The notes under the pieces were generated by a model. The model searched no databases and was not told the DNA's origin. It saw only the letters and a program-made list of their open reading frames with translations. From Saprospiraceae bacterium (GTDB taxonomy: Bacteria > Bacteroidota > Bacteroidia > Chitinophagales > Saprospiraceae), in contig JANQPA010000044.1 of the NCBI GenBank assembly GCA_028285545.1, positions 1-64,000 on the forward strand: 64,000 bases of DNA, written 5' to 3'. Position 1 is the stretch's first letter, and each line of letters opens with the position of its first letter. This document shows positions 54,849 through 63,911 of this stretch, piece by piece. Made by a program: the position numbers and the translations under genes.

Positions 54849-57512
54849 ATGAAAATTTTCCGTTTAGCATTTATTTTAATGGCCGCTTTTGCCTGCACAC
54901 CCGATAATACGGGACCATCCAGTATTTTATATGAAAGTGACCATTTTTCTGTATATAAGGATAAAGTGGTACAAGGCAATATGGAAGCAATAGCCGTTAA
55001 TCCAAGGCATATTACCTCTAATTATAAAAGCCCTGCTAGCCAGACCTACAGTCGATTTATTTCTTTTAAATTCAGTTTGAATGAAAAAGATAATGAATTA
55101 CCGGTCGGAGTCAATCATAATTTAGTGATTAATGGACCTGGGGAATCTCCCGTTTATGTTTTTGGGGAAAAAGATGCTGGCACAGCTTCTAATCCGGGGA
55201 CTTATTTAGAGCCCAATACTTCCTATACCTTTAGAGTAGACCTTAGTCCTGTATTGGCTCAATTTGAACAGCAAGGTTATTATCAAGCCTACGACGGTTC
55301 TCGAATTGCTCAAAATGAATTCAAAGGTGTTTTTTTAGCGGGCGGCTCAGAGCCTATGACCTGGGATTTTGTCAATTTAAGTAATCAGGGGCTAGAAATG
55401 AAGGATTCGGACGGGGACAAGATTTATGAAATCACCCTAACTCTAAATCCATATGATGAAGCATCGGCTGCAGCTAAAGAATGGCAATTGAAAAACAACA
55501 TAAATAAATACCCCCAATTTAGTTCTGATCAGGTATTGGTTGATGCACTATATAATATGTCCCTGGATGAAACCAGGCAAAATGTAGAAGCAGATGGTAC
55601 TTTTCGGACCGGTGCAAAATGGGAAGGAGTATGGACTCGAGACGTCAGTTACAGCATTTTGATGGCATATGCTTTAATAGAGCCCAGGATCGCAAAGACC
55701 AGTCTGTTGCGCAAAGTAAAGCGAGATCGAATCATTCAGGATACAGGTTCCGGAGGAGCCTGGCCGGTTTCTACTGATCGTACCACCTGGGCTTTAGCAG
55801 CCTGGGAACTTTATAAAACAACCGGAGACCGACAATGGTTGGAGCAGGCTTATAATATTATTAAAAACTCAGTAGCGGATGATCAAAAAACCATCGTTTC
55901 TAAAACAGGAATGATGAAAGGAGAATCTTCCTTTTTGGACTGGAGAGAACAAACCTACCCCAAGTGGATGGATAATGTTGATATTCATGAATCTGAAAAC
56001 TTAGGGACCAATGCGGTTCATTTTCAAACATATACCATCTTATCAGAAATGGCCCAAATTTTAGGGCAACCCAGCGAGGAATATGATCAGATTGCTGAAA
56101 AGATAAAAAATGGCTTAAATGGCTATTTATGGATGAACAACCCCGGTTATTATGGGCAATATCTATACGGAAGAAATGATTTAACCCTCTCTCCAAGGTT
56201 TGAAGCTCTTGGAGAGGCCTTTACCATCCTTTTTGATATTGCCAATGAAAGGCAAAGCAAAGCCATCATGGAAAATTCTCCTCTTACACCTTTCGGAGTG
56301 ACCTGTATTTTTCCCCAAATTCCGAATATTCCCCCTTATCACAATAATGGGATCTGGCCATTTGTGCAAGCATTTTGGAATTTGGCAGCGGCTAAGGCAG
56401 GCAATGAACAAGCCCTTGAACATGGCCTGGGAGGATTATACAGAGCAGCAGCTTTATTTTTAACCAATTATGAAAACTTTGTGGCTGAAACCGGTGATTT
56501 TCTAGGTACAGAAATTAATTCAGAACGCCAGCTATGGAGTGTAGCTGGTAACCTGGCAATGGTTTACAAAGTGTTTTTTGGAATGGATTTTCAGGCTGAT
56601 GGCATTCAATTTAGACCAGTGGTTCCCAAAAATTACAGTGGAAACAAAAGCCTCTCAAACATAAAATATCGCCAGGCAATCTTGAATATTTCTCTTTCCG
56701 GGTATGGAAATGAAATCCAATCTATCCTATTAGATGATCAAGAATTAGAAAATGCATTTCTTCCCGGAGACTTGACTGGAACTCATCAAATTGAGATTAA
56801 ATTAAGCAATAAGTCCTTTGACAGAGAGGACATTAATTTAGTTACTAATAAGTTTTCCATTCCAAATCCGCAGATTCGTTTGGTTGGCAACAGAGTAGAA
56901 TGGAATCCTGTAGATGGAGCTGCTGAATATGTGGTTTATAGAAACGGTCAAAAACAAAAGACCATCCGACAGAATTTTGTAGAAATTAGAAAAAGAAACT
57001 CCTTTGATCAATATAAAATCAGCGCTGTCGATAAAAATGGAGTGGAATCCTTCACCAGCCAACCTATTATTATTACGGATGAAGATGCCATAGAAAAAAT
57101 TGAATTGGAACGTTTTGCTTCTCCTTCTGCCCTACCCTTTGTTAATTATTCGGGTCGTGGATTTGTGGCGCTTACCAAAACAAGTAACAGGGCATTGAAT
57201 TTTGAAATTAGGGTGAAGACCAGCGGAGAGTACCTTTTGGATTTTAGATATTCAAATGGAAGTGGGCCCTGGAATACCAATAACAAATGTGCAATTCGAA
57301 GTTTATATGTCAACGAGGAGTATACTGGATCGGTTGTCATGCCCCAACGAGGTCAAAATGAATGGTCAGATTGGAGTTTTTCGAACCCTCATCTGGTCAA
57401 ATTAAATAAGGGCAAAAATAAAATTAGCCTTCAATTTGAACCTTGGAATGAAAATATGAATGTGGGAGTAAACAGAGCTATGGTGGATTATGTAAGGCTG
57501 ATTAAGAAATAA
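54849..57512 (+). CDS. lipoprotein six-hairpin glycosidase with C-terminal CBM-like domain
   Basis: The 887-residue protein has a lipoprotein signal (FILMAAFAC, Cys16) and an N-terminal beta-sandwich. The (alpha/alpha)6 barrel (about 210-600) contains EGVWTRDVSYSILMAYAL, GAWPVSTDRTTWALAAWELY, SSFLDWREQTYP and NNGIWPFVQAFWNLAA. These are typical of GH63/MGH1- and debranching-type inverting enzymes. A fibronectin-like segment and a CBM6/35-like module follow (about 740-887, SGEYLLDFRYSNG, VNRAMVDYVRLI). The substrate is not predictable, but an alpha-linked glucan or mannoside is plausible. It starts 11 bp after the cyclase gene. Confidence 0.8.
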   Translation: MKIFRLAFILMAAFACTPDNTGPSSILYESDHFSVYKDKVVQGNMEAIAVNPRHITSNYKSPASQTYSRFISFKFSLNEKDNELPVGVNHNLVINGPGESPVYVFGEKDAGTASNPGTYLEPNTSYTFRVDLSPVLAQFEQQGYYQAYDGSRIAQNEFKGVFLAGGSEPMTWDFVNLSNQGLEMKDSDGDKIYEITLTLNPYDEASAAAKEWQLKNNINKYPQFSSDQVLVDALYNMSLDETRQNVEADGTFRTGAKWEGVWTRDVSYSILMAYALIEPRIAKTSLLRKVKRDRIIQDTGSGGAWPVSTDRTTWALAAWELYKTTGDRQWLEQAYNIIKNSVADDQKTIVSKTGMMKGESSFLDWREQTYPKWMDNVDIHESENLGTNAVHFQTYTILSEMAQILGQPSEEYDQIAEKIKNGLNGYLWMNNPGYYGQYLYGRNDLTLSPRFEALGEAFTILFDIANERQSKAIMENSPLTPFGVTCIFPQIPNIPPYHNNGIWPFVQAFWNLAAAKAGNEQALEHGLGGLYRAAALFLTNYENFVAETGDFLGTEINSERQLWSVAGNLAMVYKVFFGMDFQADGIQFRPVVPKNYSGNKSLSNIKYRQAILNISLSGYGNEIQSILLDDQELENAFLPGDLTGTHQIEIKLSNKSFDREDINLVTNKFSIPNPQIRLVGNRVEWNPVDGAAEYVVYRNGQKQKTIRQNFVEIRKRNSFDQYKISAVDKNGVESFTSQPIIITDEDAIEKIELERFASPSALPFVNYSGRGFVALTKTSNRALNFEIRVKTSGEYLLDFRYSNGSGPWNTNNKCAIRSLYVNEEYTGSVVMPQRGQNEWSDWSFSNPHLVKLNKGKNKISLQFEPWNENMNVGVNRAMVDYVRLIKK

Positions 57513-57515
57513 AAA

Positions 57516-57545
57516 CCCTCCCTGTCCAATAAATGGCAGGGAGGG
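57516..57545. terminator. terminator after the glycosidase gene
   Basis: Perfect 9-nt arms (ccctccctg/cagggaggg) with a short loop start 4 bp after the stop codon. An A5 tract precedes the stem, which gives a U-run when read on the minus strand. It can therefore serve the glycosidase gene and the minus-strand sensor-kinase operon that ends at 57836. Confidence 0.75.
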
Positions 57546-57835
57546 CATTGACATGAGTTACCATCACACTACAAAGTCTGGTAACGACCTCTAAATTGGG
57601 GTTTAGGGTTTTAGGTGTTTTTCATTTTCCAGTGGAACTTACCTTTCCCAAAATTTGCTTATTACAACCGATAGTAAAGCAAATAGAAAGTGGTATTGGG
57701 TCCAGCAAGTTCCTCAACTTGGATTGGGGTTTAAATCTAGTCTATTATAAATTTATTGTGAATTTGTCAGGTATTCAACAGGGATACAACCAAGGAGTAC
57801 TTTGGACTAACGAAAGGCTGGTTTCAGTTATTGAA
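57546..57835. other. intergenic stretch between convergent units
   Basis: No gene is supported here. A 105-codon plus-strand frame (57596-57913) runs into the 3' end of the sensor kinase and has an unrecognised, unlikely composition. Apart from the terminator at its left edge, nothing was recognised. Confidence 0.5.
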
Positions 57836-60800
57836 TTACAAAACGGGAAGGGTAATTTGGACTTTGGTTCCAATAGCCTGCCCCTTTTCATTCTTAAGAT
57901 CGATAATCTTTAGATCGGTAGGTCTTTGTTCTTTTTCCTCCAGAATTTCTAAGCGACGCTTAGTGATTTTTATAGCTTTTGACTCATGAGTGCTGGAGGA
58001 AGATTTGAAATCAGTAGCTGCTTTGCGGCCTATTCCATTATCTTCCACACTGCAAATGAGTTGATCCTCTTTGACTTCAAAACCAATGATGATTTTTTTC
58101 TCCCCTTCCTTTTTGGCCAGGCCATGCCAAATGGCATTTTCGATAAAGGGCTGAAGAATCATGGTAGGAATGATATATTCATCAGGATCTAAGCCTTTAG
58201 ACAATTTAAATTCGTAGTGAATGGTATCTTCAAATCGCATGGACTCGGTAAGGAGATATTGCTCTAAAAGATCCTGTTCATCGTAAATGGACAAAAAGGG
58301 TTTTTCAGCCTGCTTAAGGATGGTCCGCATTAATTTGGCAAATCGGTGCAGATAATTATTGGCCGTTTCGATATCCTTTTGGACGATATAGCTGCTAATG
58401 GAATTCATACTGTTAAAAATAAAGTGGGGATTCATCTGCAGGCGTAGGATGGCCGTTTCGGTTTCGGCAACTTTCTGTTTAAATTCCGCTTCTTTGCGTT
58501 TGAAAGCTTCTGCCTTTTGTATCTGACGAACCCTATAGCGGTAATAGGCATAAATTAAGCCCAGAGCTGCCAAAATAAACAAAGTAATGGCCAACCAGGT
58601 CCGGTACCATGGAGGGCGAATCACTATTGATAACTCCCTAATCTCTCCTGACCAAATACCATCTGAATTGGCGGCTTTGATCATAAAAGTATAATGCCCT
58701 GGTGGTAATTTTGGATAACGGGCAAAGCCTTTTTCTCCTTTTTTCAGTTCTATCCAATCCTTTTCATAGTTATCCATTTTATACATGAGTTGGGTAGAAT
58801 GCGGATCACTGTAGTCAATGGCTACGAAACTGAAGGAGAGGGTGTTGTCTCTGAAAGGCTGTCTTATCCCACTGAAGGTGATGACATTAGTGGCTTTGGT
58901 ATTGGCATCTTCCAAAGTAGAATCGATCTGATCATTTACCAAGATTTCTGTTATATGAATTTTGGGCTGGGTTTCAATAGGTTTGATTTTTTCTGGATCA
59001 ACAATGGTGATGCCATTATTTCCGCCAAACCAGAGGGTGCCATCGTCATTGCACATGGCGGCCAGCATGTGGAACTGGCTGGACTGGGTTCCATCGGCAA
59101 TAGAGAAACCAAAGAAATTTTCCTTTTCCTTATCGAACCGTACCAAACCTCCTGAAGTAGCTAACCACAGGTAGCCATTATTGTCTAGAAGCATGCTTTG
59201 AATTTCATTTTGCTTGAGGTCTTTTTTGTTGGAGAGGATTCTATGAGGTTGGTTCAGATTTGTTTTATCTACTTTAGCAATTCCCATAGTAGTAGCAATC
59301 CAAAGGGTTTTGCCATCTGAATCTTCATGGAAGCCATTGATGTAACCCTTAATCGGTTTAGAATGCAAAAATTGCAATTGATTCTTTGAATAATTATATA
59401 TAGCAATTTGTGCCATTTCTTTTGAAATGTAGATACTACCCAACTTATCCTCATAAATAGTTGTGAAGAATTCATTTGGTCCAGATGGGGGTAAAACTTG
59501 CTCAAGGAAGAAAATATTATTTTTTGAATTAATTCTAAAAATTCCATTTTGGAGTGTGCTGACGAGAATATCTCCATTGCTTAATTGACATAGATAGGTA
59601 GGGTTATAAATAGCCTTGCCATTTTCATCCAAAATCGTAATAAATCTTGCATTGGGTTCATCAAAATAGGCAACACCCATTGTTGTAGCAATCCAGAGTT
59701 TTTCAGAAGTGGATAAAATCATATGATTAACCTGGTAACTTGGGATATCCTTGTATTTGGGGTGTTTTGGATTAAAGTGATATATTATATTTTTCTCATT
59801 TCCCAATAAGTATACACCATCAATCCGCGTGCTAATCCAGGATCGCTTTCTTTTGTCTGAAATCATTGTCCTAAAAGCATAATTCTCTTTTTCATTCCAA
59901 ATTGGAGGCTTCGGAATGGATTGAAATTTTATTTTTCTAGGATTGCAATAAAGTAAACCCTTCTCTTTTGTACTAATCCAAATATTTCCTTTATTATCAA
60001 TTAAAGGCTCATTTATCCAGAGAGCTAAGTTGATTTGGGGATCACTAAGTAGTTTTAATTCAATATGCCTAGTATTCTTGGTTTTCTTATTCAATAAGTA
60101 TGCTGAAGATTTATAGTTAGTAACCAAAAAATTTTCTTCATCATACAAAGTAAAAGAGATGGTTCCTTCATGGGTAGAATGATACAGCTGAATATTTCCT
60201 GTTAACAAGTTCCATTTATACAATGATTTGTCTGATACGAGCCAAGTTAATGTGTCGCTTTCAAATAAAACTTCGTTGATTCCCAATATGGGCTTTCCTG
60301 GTATAGAATCCCCGAAGTACTTCTGCGGAACAATATTGGTTTTATTTTCTTGAAGATTGAAGACTTCAATACCAGGAGTTTTTCCTCCATCCACTGCAAA
60401 AAGATATTTTAGGTGGCGGCTCTCACTAGCACCTGGGAAAATGTTTATATCAAAAGAAGTTGTTGCAAGAATCGATGAAGGTTTCTTTGTTTTTATATTA
60501 AAAGAGTAAATGTTTCTTTCACCCGCCGAAACCCATAATAGGCTATCTCTTTCAAGAAATAAAGCCTTATAATTTGTTTTCACTTTGAGCCCTCGAGAAT
60601 CATAAACATGGAAAGTGCTGAAATTGTCATTTATTCGGTTATAACATTGGATCGACTCTAAATTACAGAACCAAATGTTCTTATCTGCGTCTTCATAAAA
60701 CCTTCCATATACAGTTGGCCCACTCAAAGAGGTTGAATCTGAAGGATCAGGTAGATAATGAACCAGTGACTTACCATCAAAACGATCTAATCCTGATTCA

Positions 60801-60985
60801 GTGCCTATCCAGATAAAATCTTCAGAGTCTTGGAAGAATTCATAAATTTTAGTAGCAATTGATACTCCTTGCTTTTCTCCTAATTGATGAAACCAAAGCT
60901 TATTATTTATTTGCGCCCCCAGATCACCCAGATAAAAATGACCCAAGAATAAAAAAATAATAATTCCTTTGATTAAATAATTCAT
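57836..60985 (-). CDS. propeller-type sensor histidine kinase (LytS-like, Y_Y_Y domain)
   Basis: The 1049-residue protein has a signal peptide (IIIFLFLGHFYLGDLGAQ). Two-component-regulator propeller repeats (about 30-700, FIWIGTESGLDRFDG, NIWISTKEKGLLY) are followed by a Y_Y_Y domain (about 715-785, PPGHYTFMIKAANSDG), a transmembrane helix (about 790-812) and a short coiled coil. The LytS/His_kinase domain has MNPHFIFNSMNSIS (His near 850) and a HATPase part with EDNGIGRKAA. Kinases of this type work with LytTR response regulators. The C-terminus of one is encoded at 63912. It starts 10 bp after the DyP peroxidase stop, so it is in the same transcript. Confidence 0.94.
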   Translation of the reverse strand: MNYLIKGIIIFLFLGHFYLGDLGAQINNKLWFHQLGEKQGVSIATKIYEFFQDSEDFIWIGTESGLDRFDGKSLVHYLPDPSDSTSLSGPTVYGRFYEDADKNIWFCNLESIQCYNRINDNFSTFHVYDSRGLKVKTNYKALFLERDSLLWVSAGERNIYSFNIKTKKPSSILATTSFDINIFPGASESRHLKYLFAVDGGKTPGIEVFNLQENKTNIVPQKYFGDSIPGKPILGINEVLFESDTLTWLVSDKSLYKWNLLTGNIQLYHSTHEGTISFTLYDEENFLVTNYKSSAYLLNKKTKNTRHIELKLLSDPQINLALWINEPLIDNKGNIWISTKEKGLLYCNPRKIKFQSIPKPPIWNEKENYAFRTMISDKRKRSWISTRIDGVYLLGNEKNIIYHFNPKHPKYKDIPSYQVNHMILSTSEKLWIATTMGVAYFDEPNARFITILDENGKAIYNPTYLCQLSNGDILVSTLQNGIFRINSKNNIFFLEQVLPPSGPNEFFTTIYEDKLGSIYISKEMAQIAIYNYSKNQLQFLHSKPIKGYINGFHEDSDGKTLWIATTMGIAKVDKTNLNQPHRILSNKKDLKQNEIQSMLLDNNGYLWLATSGGLVRFDKEKENFFGFSIADGTQSSQFHMLAAMCNDDGTLWFGGNNGITIVDPEKIKPIETQPKIHITEILVNDQIDSTLEDANTKATNVITFSGIRQPFRDNTLSFSFVAIDYSDPHSTQLMYKMDNYEKDWIELKKGEKGFARYPKLPPGHYTFMIKAANSDGIWSGEIRELSIVIRPPWYRTWLAITLFILAALGLIYAYYRYRVRQIQKAEAFKRKEAEFKQKVAETETAILRLQMNPHFIFNSMNSISSYIVQKDIETANNYLHRFAKLMRTILKQAEKPFLSIYDEQDLLEQYLLTESMRFEDTIHYEFKLSKGLDPDEYIIPTMILQPFIENAIWHGLAKKEGEKKIIIGFEVKEDQLICSVEDNGIGRKAATDFKSSSSTHESKAIKITKRRLEILEEKEQRPTDLKIIDLKNEKGQAIGTKVQITLPVL

Positions 60986-60995
60986 AACTAATTCC

Positions 60996-62768
60996 CTAAA
61001 TATATTTTAGCCTATCCTTAATAAATGAAATAGAAGGAGCTAAAAAGTAATATCCACCCTTAAATTTGACAGGCTTTTTTTTGATGATTAAATAAGGGGT
61101 CACCATTTTTCCCTTGGCATTCTTATACCTCGCCGTAACGTGATATTGATCCTGATCTGCAAAAAGGAGATCCTGTCCAATATTGCGATTATCATGATTG
61201 TATGCATACAATCCATTTTGAATAATATATTCAAAGTTTTGTAATCGTGATTGGAAGGACATAAATAATAGTCCTTTATTTTTAATGTGACTATTTGGAT
61301 CTACCGAGTCAGTTTTTTCGGCACCTATGTATCCCTTATTACTAGACTTGTTTTCAAAATTATAGCCATACACTCTTCCTCTACGGACAATCCTTCTTTC
61401 TTCATTTCTATCTCTGGTATTGGCTTTTCTGATATGTGCATTGAAAGGGCATCCTCTACCATCTAAATCTTTGTAATAGTTAAACTGGTTGCTAGGTTTT
61501 TTGTTTTTAGAAAAAAGTCCTAAAGCCCACCAAGGTGGTTTGATTAGGGGGGTTCCATCTTGGTACCTGCCGATGATAAAAGCTTTAACCTCTTTTTTTG
61601 AAATTTCTTTTTCTTTTACACTTAGCCCTTTTTGAAGATCATTAACAATATCATGGAAAGCTTTTACATCTTGTTCTAATTTCAAAAAAACAGCAAAGCT
61701 GCTACATCCATAACCTTTAGTAGATAAAATATCGTTTCGCAAAACAGTATTTAAATTAGAAGCCCTTTCTGTTTTATGTGGACGATATATTCTATCTTGC
61801 CTTCTGGCAGAAAAAACAAAAACTATAAGCTTTTGAATAGCATTTAAGATATTAAAATATATCCTCCCAAGCCAAGATCTTGATATCCTACTAAGTTTTG
61901 GGAAAAAACGTGGGTTACTTATTGCATCTACAAATCCGAACCATTCCTTACCTTTTTCAGAGGAATCGTTATTCACATCTGCAGCATCTCTAAACCCGAT
62001 TTCAAAAAAAACTTCGCCTAATTCTTCCTCTTTTGGTGTGGCTCCTTTTAGCTTTTGTTTAGATTTTTTGGTAATAGAAAACAAGCCGTTTTTTAAATTA
62101 GTGCATTCTCTAAACATCTCCAAAAGCCTCTTGTTTTTTTCATTTTCATCTTCTATTCTATTATGCTCAAATAACTTTTGGTCATTGCAATTAATCAAAA
62201 TCATTGCATGTACCGGGTTTTTGTATTGTGGATCTCGAAAGTCATTACCCAATTCTTCTTTACAGTCATTTTCTTCTTCATTATTTAATTTTTTCTTCAC
62301 CTCAAAAAAAGAAGATTTGTTACGCTCCACTAATCCCTGTTTAAAGGCGTGCATGTCATCATCCCTGTTTACTAATAATTCTTCATCTACTTTTTCTTCA
62401 CTTCCATAAAAATAAACGTATCCTTGATAAGTGAAATAGAGGCCCAATTCTATTTCACATTTCTTTTCTTTTTCAGAATTGTCTTCCCTTTTAGAATTCT
62501 TTTTATTGATGTTTTCCTGTTGATCCTTCAAAGAAGTAATTTCAAGATTTCGAAGCCAATCCACTATTTTTTTCTTTCGCTCGTCTCCATCATAAAAGGT
62601 TAAGAAGCAATACAAACTGTATTTACGCTTCATTGATTTGAGAATATTAACTTGGAGATCCTCAAATATTTTATCCTTAGCCTTCTGTCTCTTCTTGTTA
62701 AAAAATTTCCTATCGTCAGCCTTGAATTCCAAAATATCCGTAATATTTGTTGACCATTTTTTTCTCAT
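60996..62768 (-). CDS. divergent DyP-type peroxidase
   Basis: The 590-residue protein shows DyP-family motifs in order. They are FGFVDAISNP (the GxxDG motif with Asp281 kept and the second Gly changed to Ala), FAVFLKLEQDVKAFH, IIGRYQDGTPLI, CPFNAHIRKANTR (proximal haem ligand His445), RRIVRRGRVYGYNF (distal Arg region) and GLLFMSFQSRLQNFEYII. The N-terminal 250 residues are very Lys/Glu-rich and unlike typical DyPs. A hydrophobic insert (about 295-325, YFNILNAIQKLIVFVFSARR) follows the Asp motif. There is no signal peptide. It probably oxidises an organic substrate with peroxide. It lies in an operon with two unknown paralogs upstream and a sensor kinase downstream. Confidence 0.85.
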   Translation of the reverse strand: MRKKWSTNITDILEFKADDRKFFNKKRQKAKDKIFEDLQVNILKSMKRKYSLYCFLTFYDGDERKKKIVDWLRNLEITSLKDQQENINKKNSKREDNSEKEKKCEIELGLYFTYQGYVYFYGSEEKVDEELLVNRDDDMHAFKQGLVERNKSSFFEVKKKLNNEEENDCKEELGNDFRDPQYKNPVHAMILINCNDQKLFEHNRIEDENEKNKRLLEMFRECTNLKNGLFSITKKSKQKLKGATPKEEELGEVFFEIGFRDAADVNNDSSEKGKEWFGFVDAISNPRFFPKLSRISRSWLGRIYFNILNAIQKLIVFVFSARRQDRIYRPHKTERASNLNTVLRNDILSTKGYGCSSFAVFLKLEQDVKAFHDIVNDLQKGLSVKEKEISKKEVKAFIIGRYQDGTPLIKPPWWALGLFSKNKKPSNQFNYYKDLDGRGCPFNAHIRKANTRDRNEERRIVRRGRVYGYNFENKSSNKGYIGAEKTDSVDPNSHIKNKGLLFMSFQSRLQNFEYIIQNGLYAYNHDNRNIGQDLLFADQDQYHVTARYKNAKGKMVTPYLIIKKKPVKFKGGYYFLAPSISFIKDRLKYI

Positions 62769-62831
62769 AGCGAAAAAATTTTATATATCTGTATAATTAG
62801 GGATAGTAGCTTTTTTATATTTTCTTAGGAA

Positions 62832-63275
62832 TTATTTTCTGATGGGTTGTCCCGCTTTGTAGCTAATCGATCCTTCAAAAGGCTGATCGAAATAACTTGA
62901 ACCACTTGGAGATTTATCGTCTAATCTCGATTGAATGTTTCCTTCATTGTAATAAGAGGGCCATAATAGAGCTGCTTTAGAATACAAATCATTGGGATCT
63001 TTTATTTCTTCAGTAGGCTTCTTTTGAATGCCTAAGACGGTTATCTCATGAATATTGTGATTTTCTATTCCATCATCGATAGGAAAAGTAACATCAACAA
63101 GTTTTAGTTGTGATAATAATGGTTCTTTTCCTGTTTCATTTATTATTTCGTCTTGTTTTATTATTGCAAAAAGATCAGCAACATAAACGAAAGAATTTTT
63201 CTCAAAAAATAGATTGTATTCTCCATTATTTTTACTACCAATAGCAGTAAATCTACTTTTATCTGCAAATGCCAT
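62832..63275 (-). CDS. small protein of unknown family, paralog B
   Basis: The 147-residue soluble protein is clearly paralogous to the next gene upstream (63326-63778). Shared blocks are MAF at the start, NSFVYVADL, EPLLSQLKLVDVTF, DDGIENHNIHEITV, AALLWPSYYNEGNIQSRLD, and a PFEGS..Y.AG ending. It is acidic and shows no signal peptide, membrane segment or metal motif. No known family was recognised. It sits 63 bp before the DyP peroxidase gene on the same strand, so it may be a partner, cargo adaptor or substrate-handling protein of the peroxidase. That role is inferred only from position. Confidence 0.75.
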   Translation of the reverse strand: MAFADKSRFTAIGSKNNGEYNLFFEKNSFVYVADLFAIIKQDEIINETGKEPLLSQLKLVDVTFPIDDGIENHNIHEITVLGIQKKPTEEIKDPNDLYSKAALLWPSYYNEGNIQSRLDDKSPSGSSYFDQPFEGSISYKAGQPIRK

Positions 63276-63325
63276 TTGATTAAAATTATTGATTATTAAT
63301 TTTTAAAGTTTATTCTTCTGATATA

Positions 63326-63778
63326 TCATTCTGGCTTTGGGTATTCCTCCCCAGCAATGTATTTCTTTGAACCGGTGAAAGGTTCTCCTTTAAAATGCGA
63401 TCCTTCGATATTATCTAACAAGGTTTGCACATTCCCCTTATTATAATAGGAAGGCCATAACAAAGCTACTATAGGATAATATTCTTCCTTTACTTTTTCC
63501 TTAGCTTCAGGTTTAGGTACTCTTTTTAAAGCAATTACCGTAATTTCATGAATATCATGATTGCTTTCTCCATCGTCTTTTTCAAATATTACATCTACAG
63601 TTTCGAGCTGGGATAAGTGAGGTTCAATATCTGTATCTTTATATTCCTCCCACTGTTCCATTACAATTTTGAGATCAGCAAGATATACAAAGGAGTTTTC
63701 CTTGTAATAAAGACCTCCTCCATTCTTGATTTTCTCTTCAGAATTTCTTGTAAGTTCATCTATGTATGTAAATGCCAT
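63326..63778 (-). CDS. small protein of unknown family, paralog A
   Basis: The 150-residue soluble, acidic protein is the first gene of the peroxidase operon. It shares with paralog B the blocks NSFVYLADL, EPHLSQLETVDVIF, DDGESNHDIHEITV, VALLWPSYYNKGNVQTLLD and PFTGSKKYIAG, separated by divergent Lys/Glu-rich loops. The conserved DDG..NH.IHEITV block is the best candidate for a functional site. No family was recognised. A 50-bp gap separates it from paralog B. The 133 bp upstream, between it and the response-regulator gene, should contain the operon promoter unless transcription reads through. Confidence 0.75.
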   Translation of the reverse strand: MAFTYIDELTRNSEEKIKNGGGLYYKENSFVYLADLKIVMEQWEEYKDTDIEPHLSQLETVDVIFEKDDGESNHDIHEITVIALKRVPKPEAKEKVKEEYYPIVALLWPSYYNKGNVQTLLDNIEGSHFKGEPFTGSKKYIAGEEYPKPE

Positions 63779-63911
63779 AATCTTAATTTTTTAAGTTCCT
63801 CCTGAAAGTACTATTCGAATTTACTCAACAATACAGGTAAATATTCCTCCACTTAACGAAAAGCAGATTTCAATATACAAGTAGACAGGCTCATGCTACG
63901 AATGGTAAAGG

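Noticed and set aside
57596-57913. 105-codon plus-strand frame
   Set aside because: It overlaps the 3' end of the well-supported sensor kinase on the other strand and has no family resemblance.
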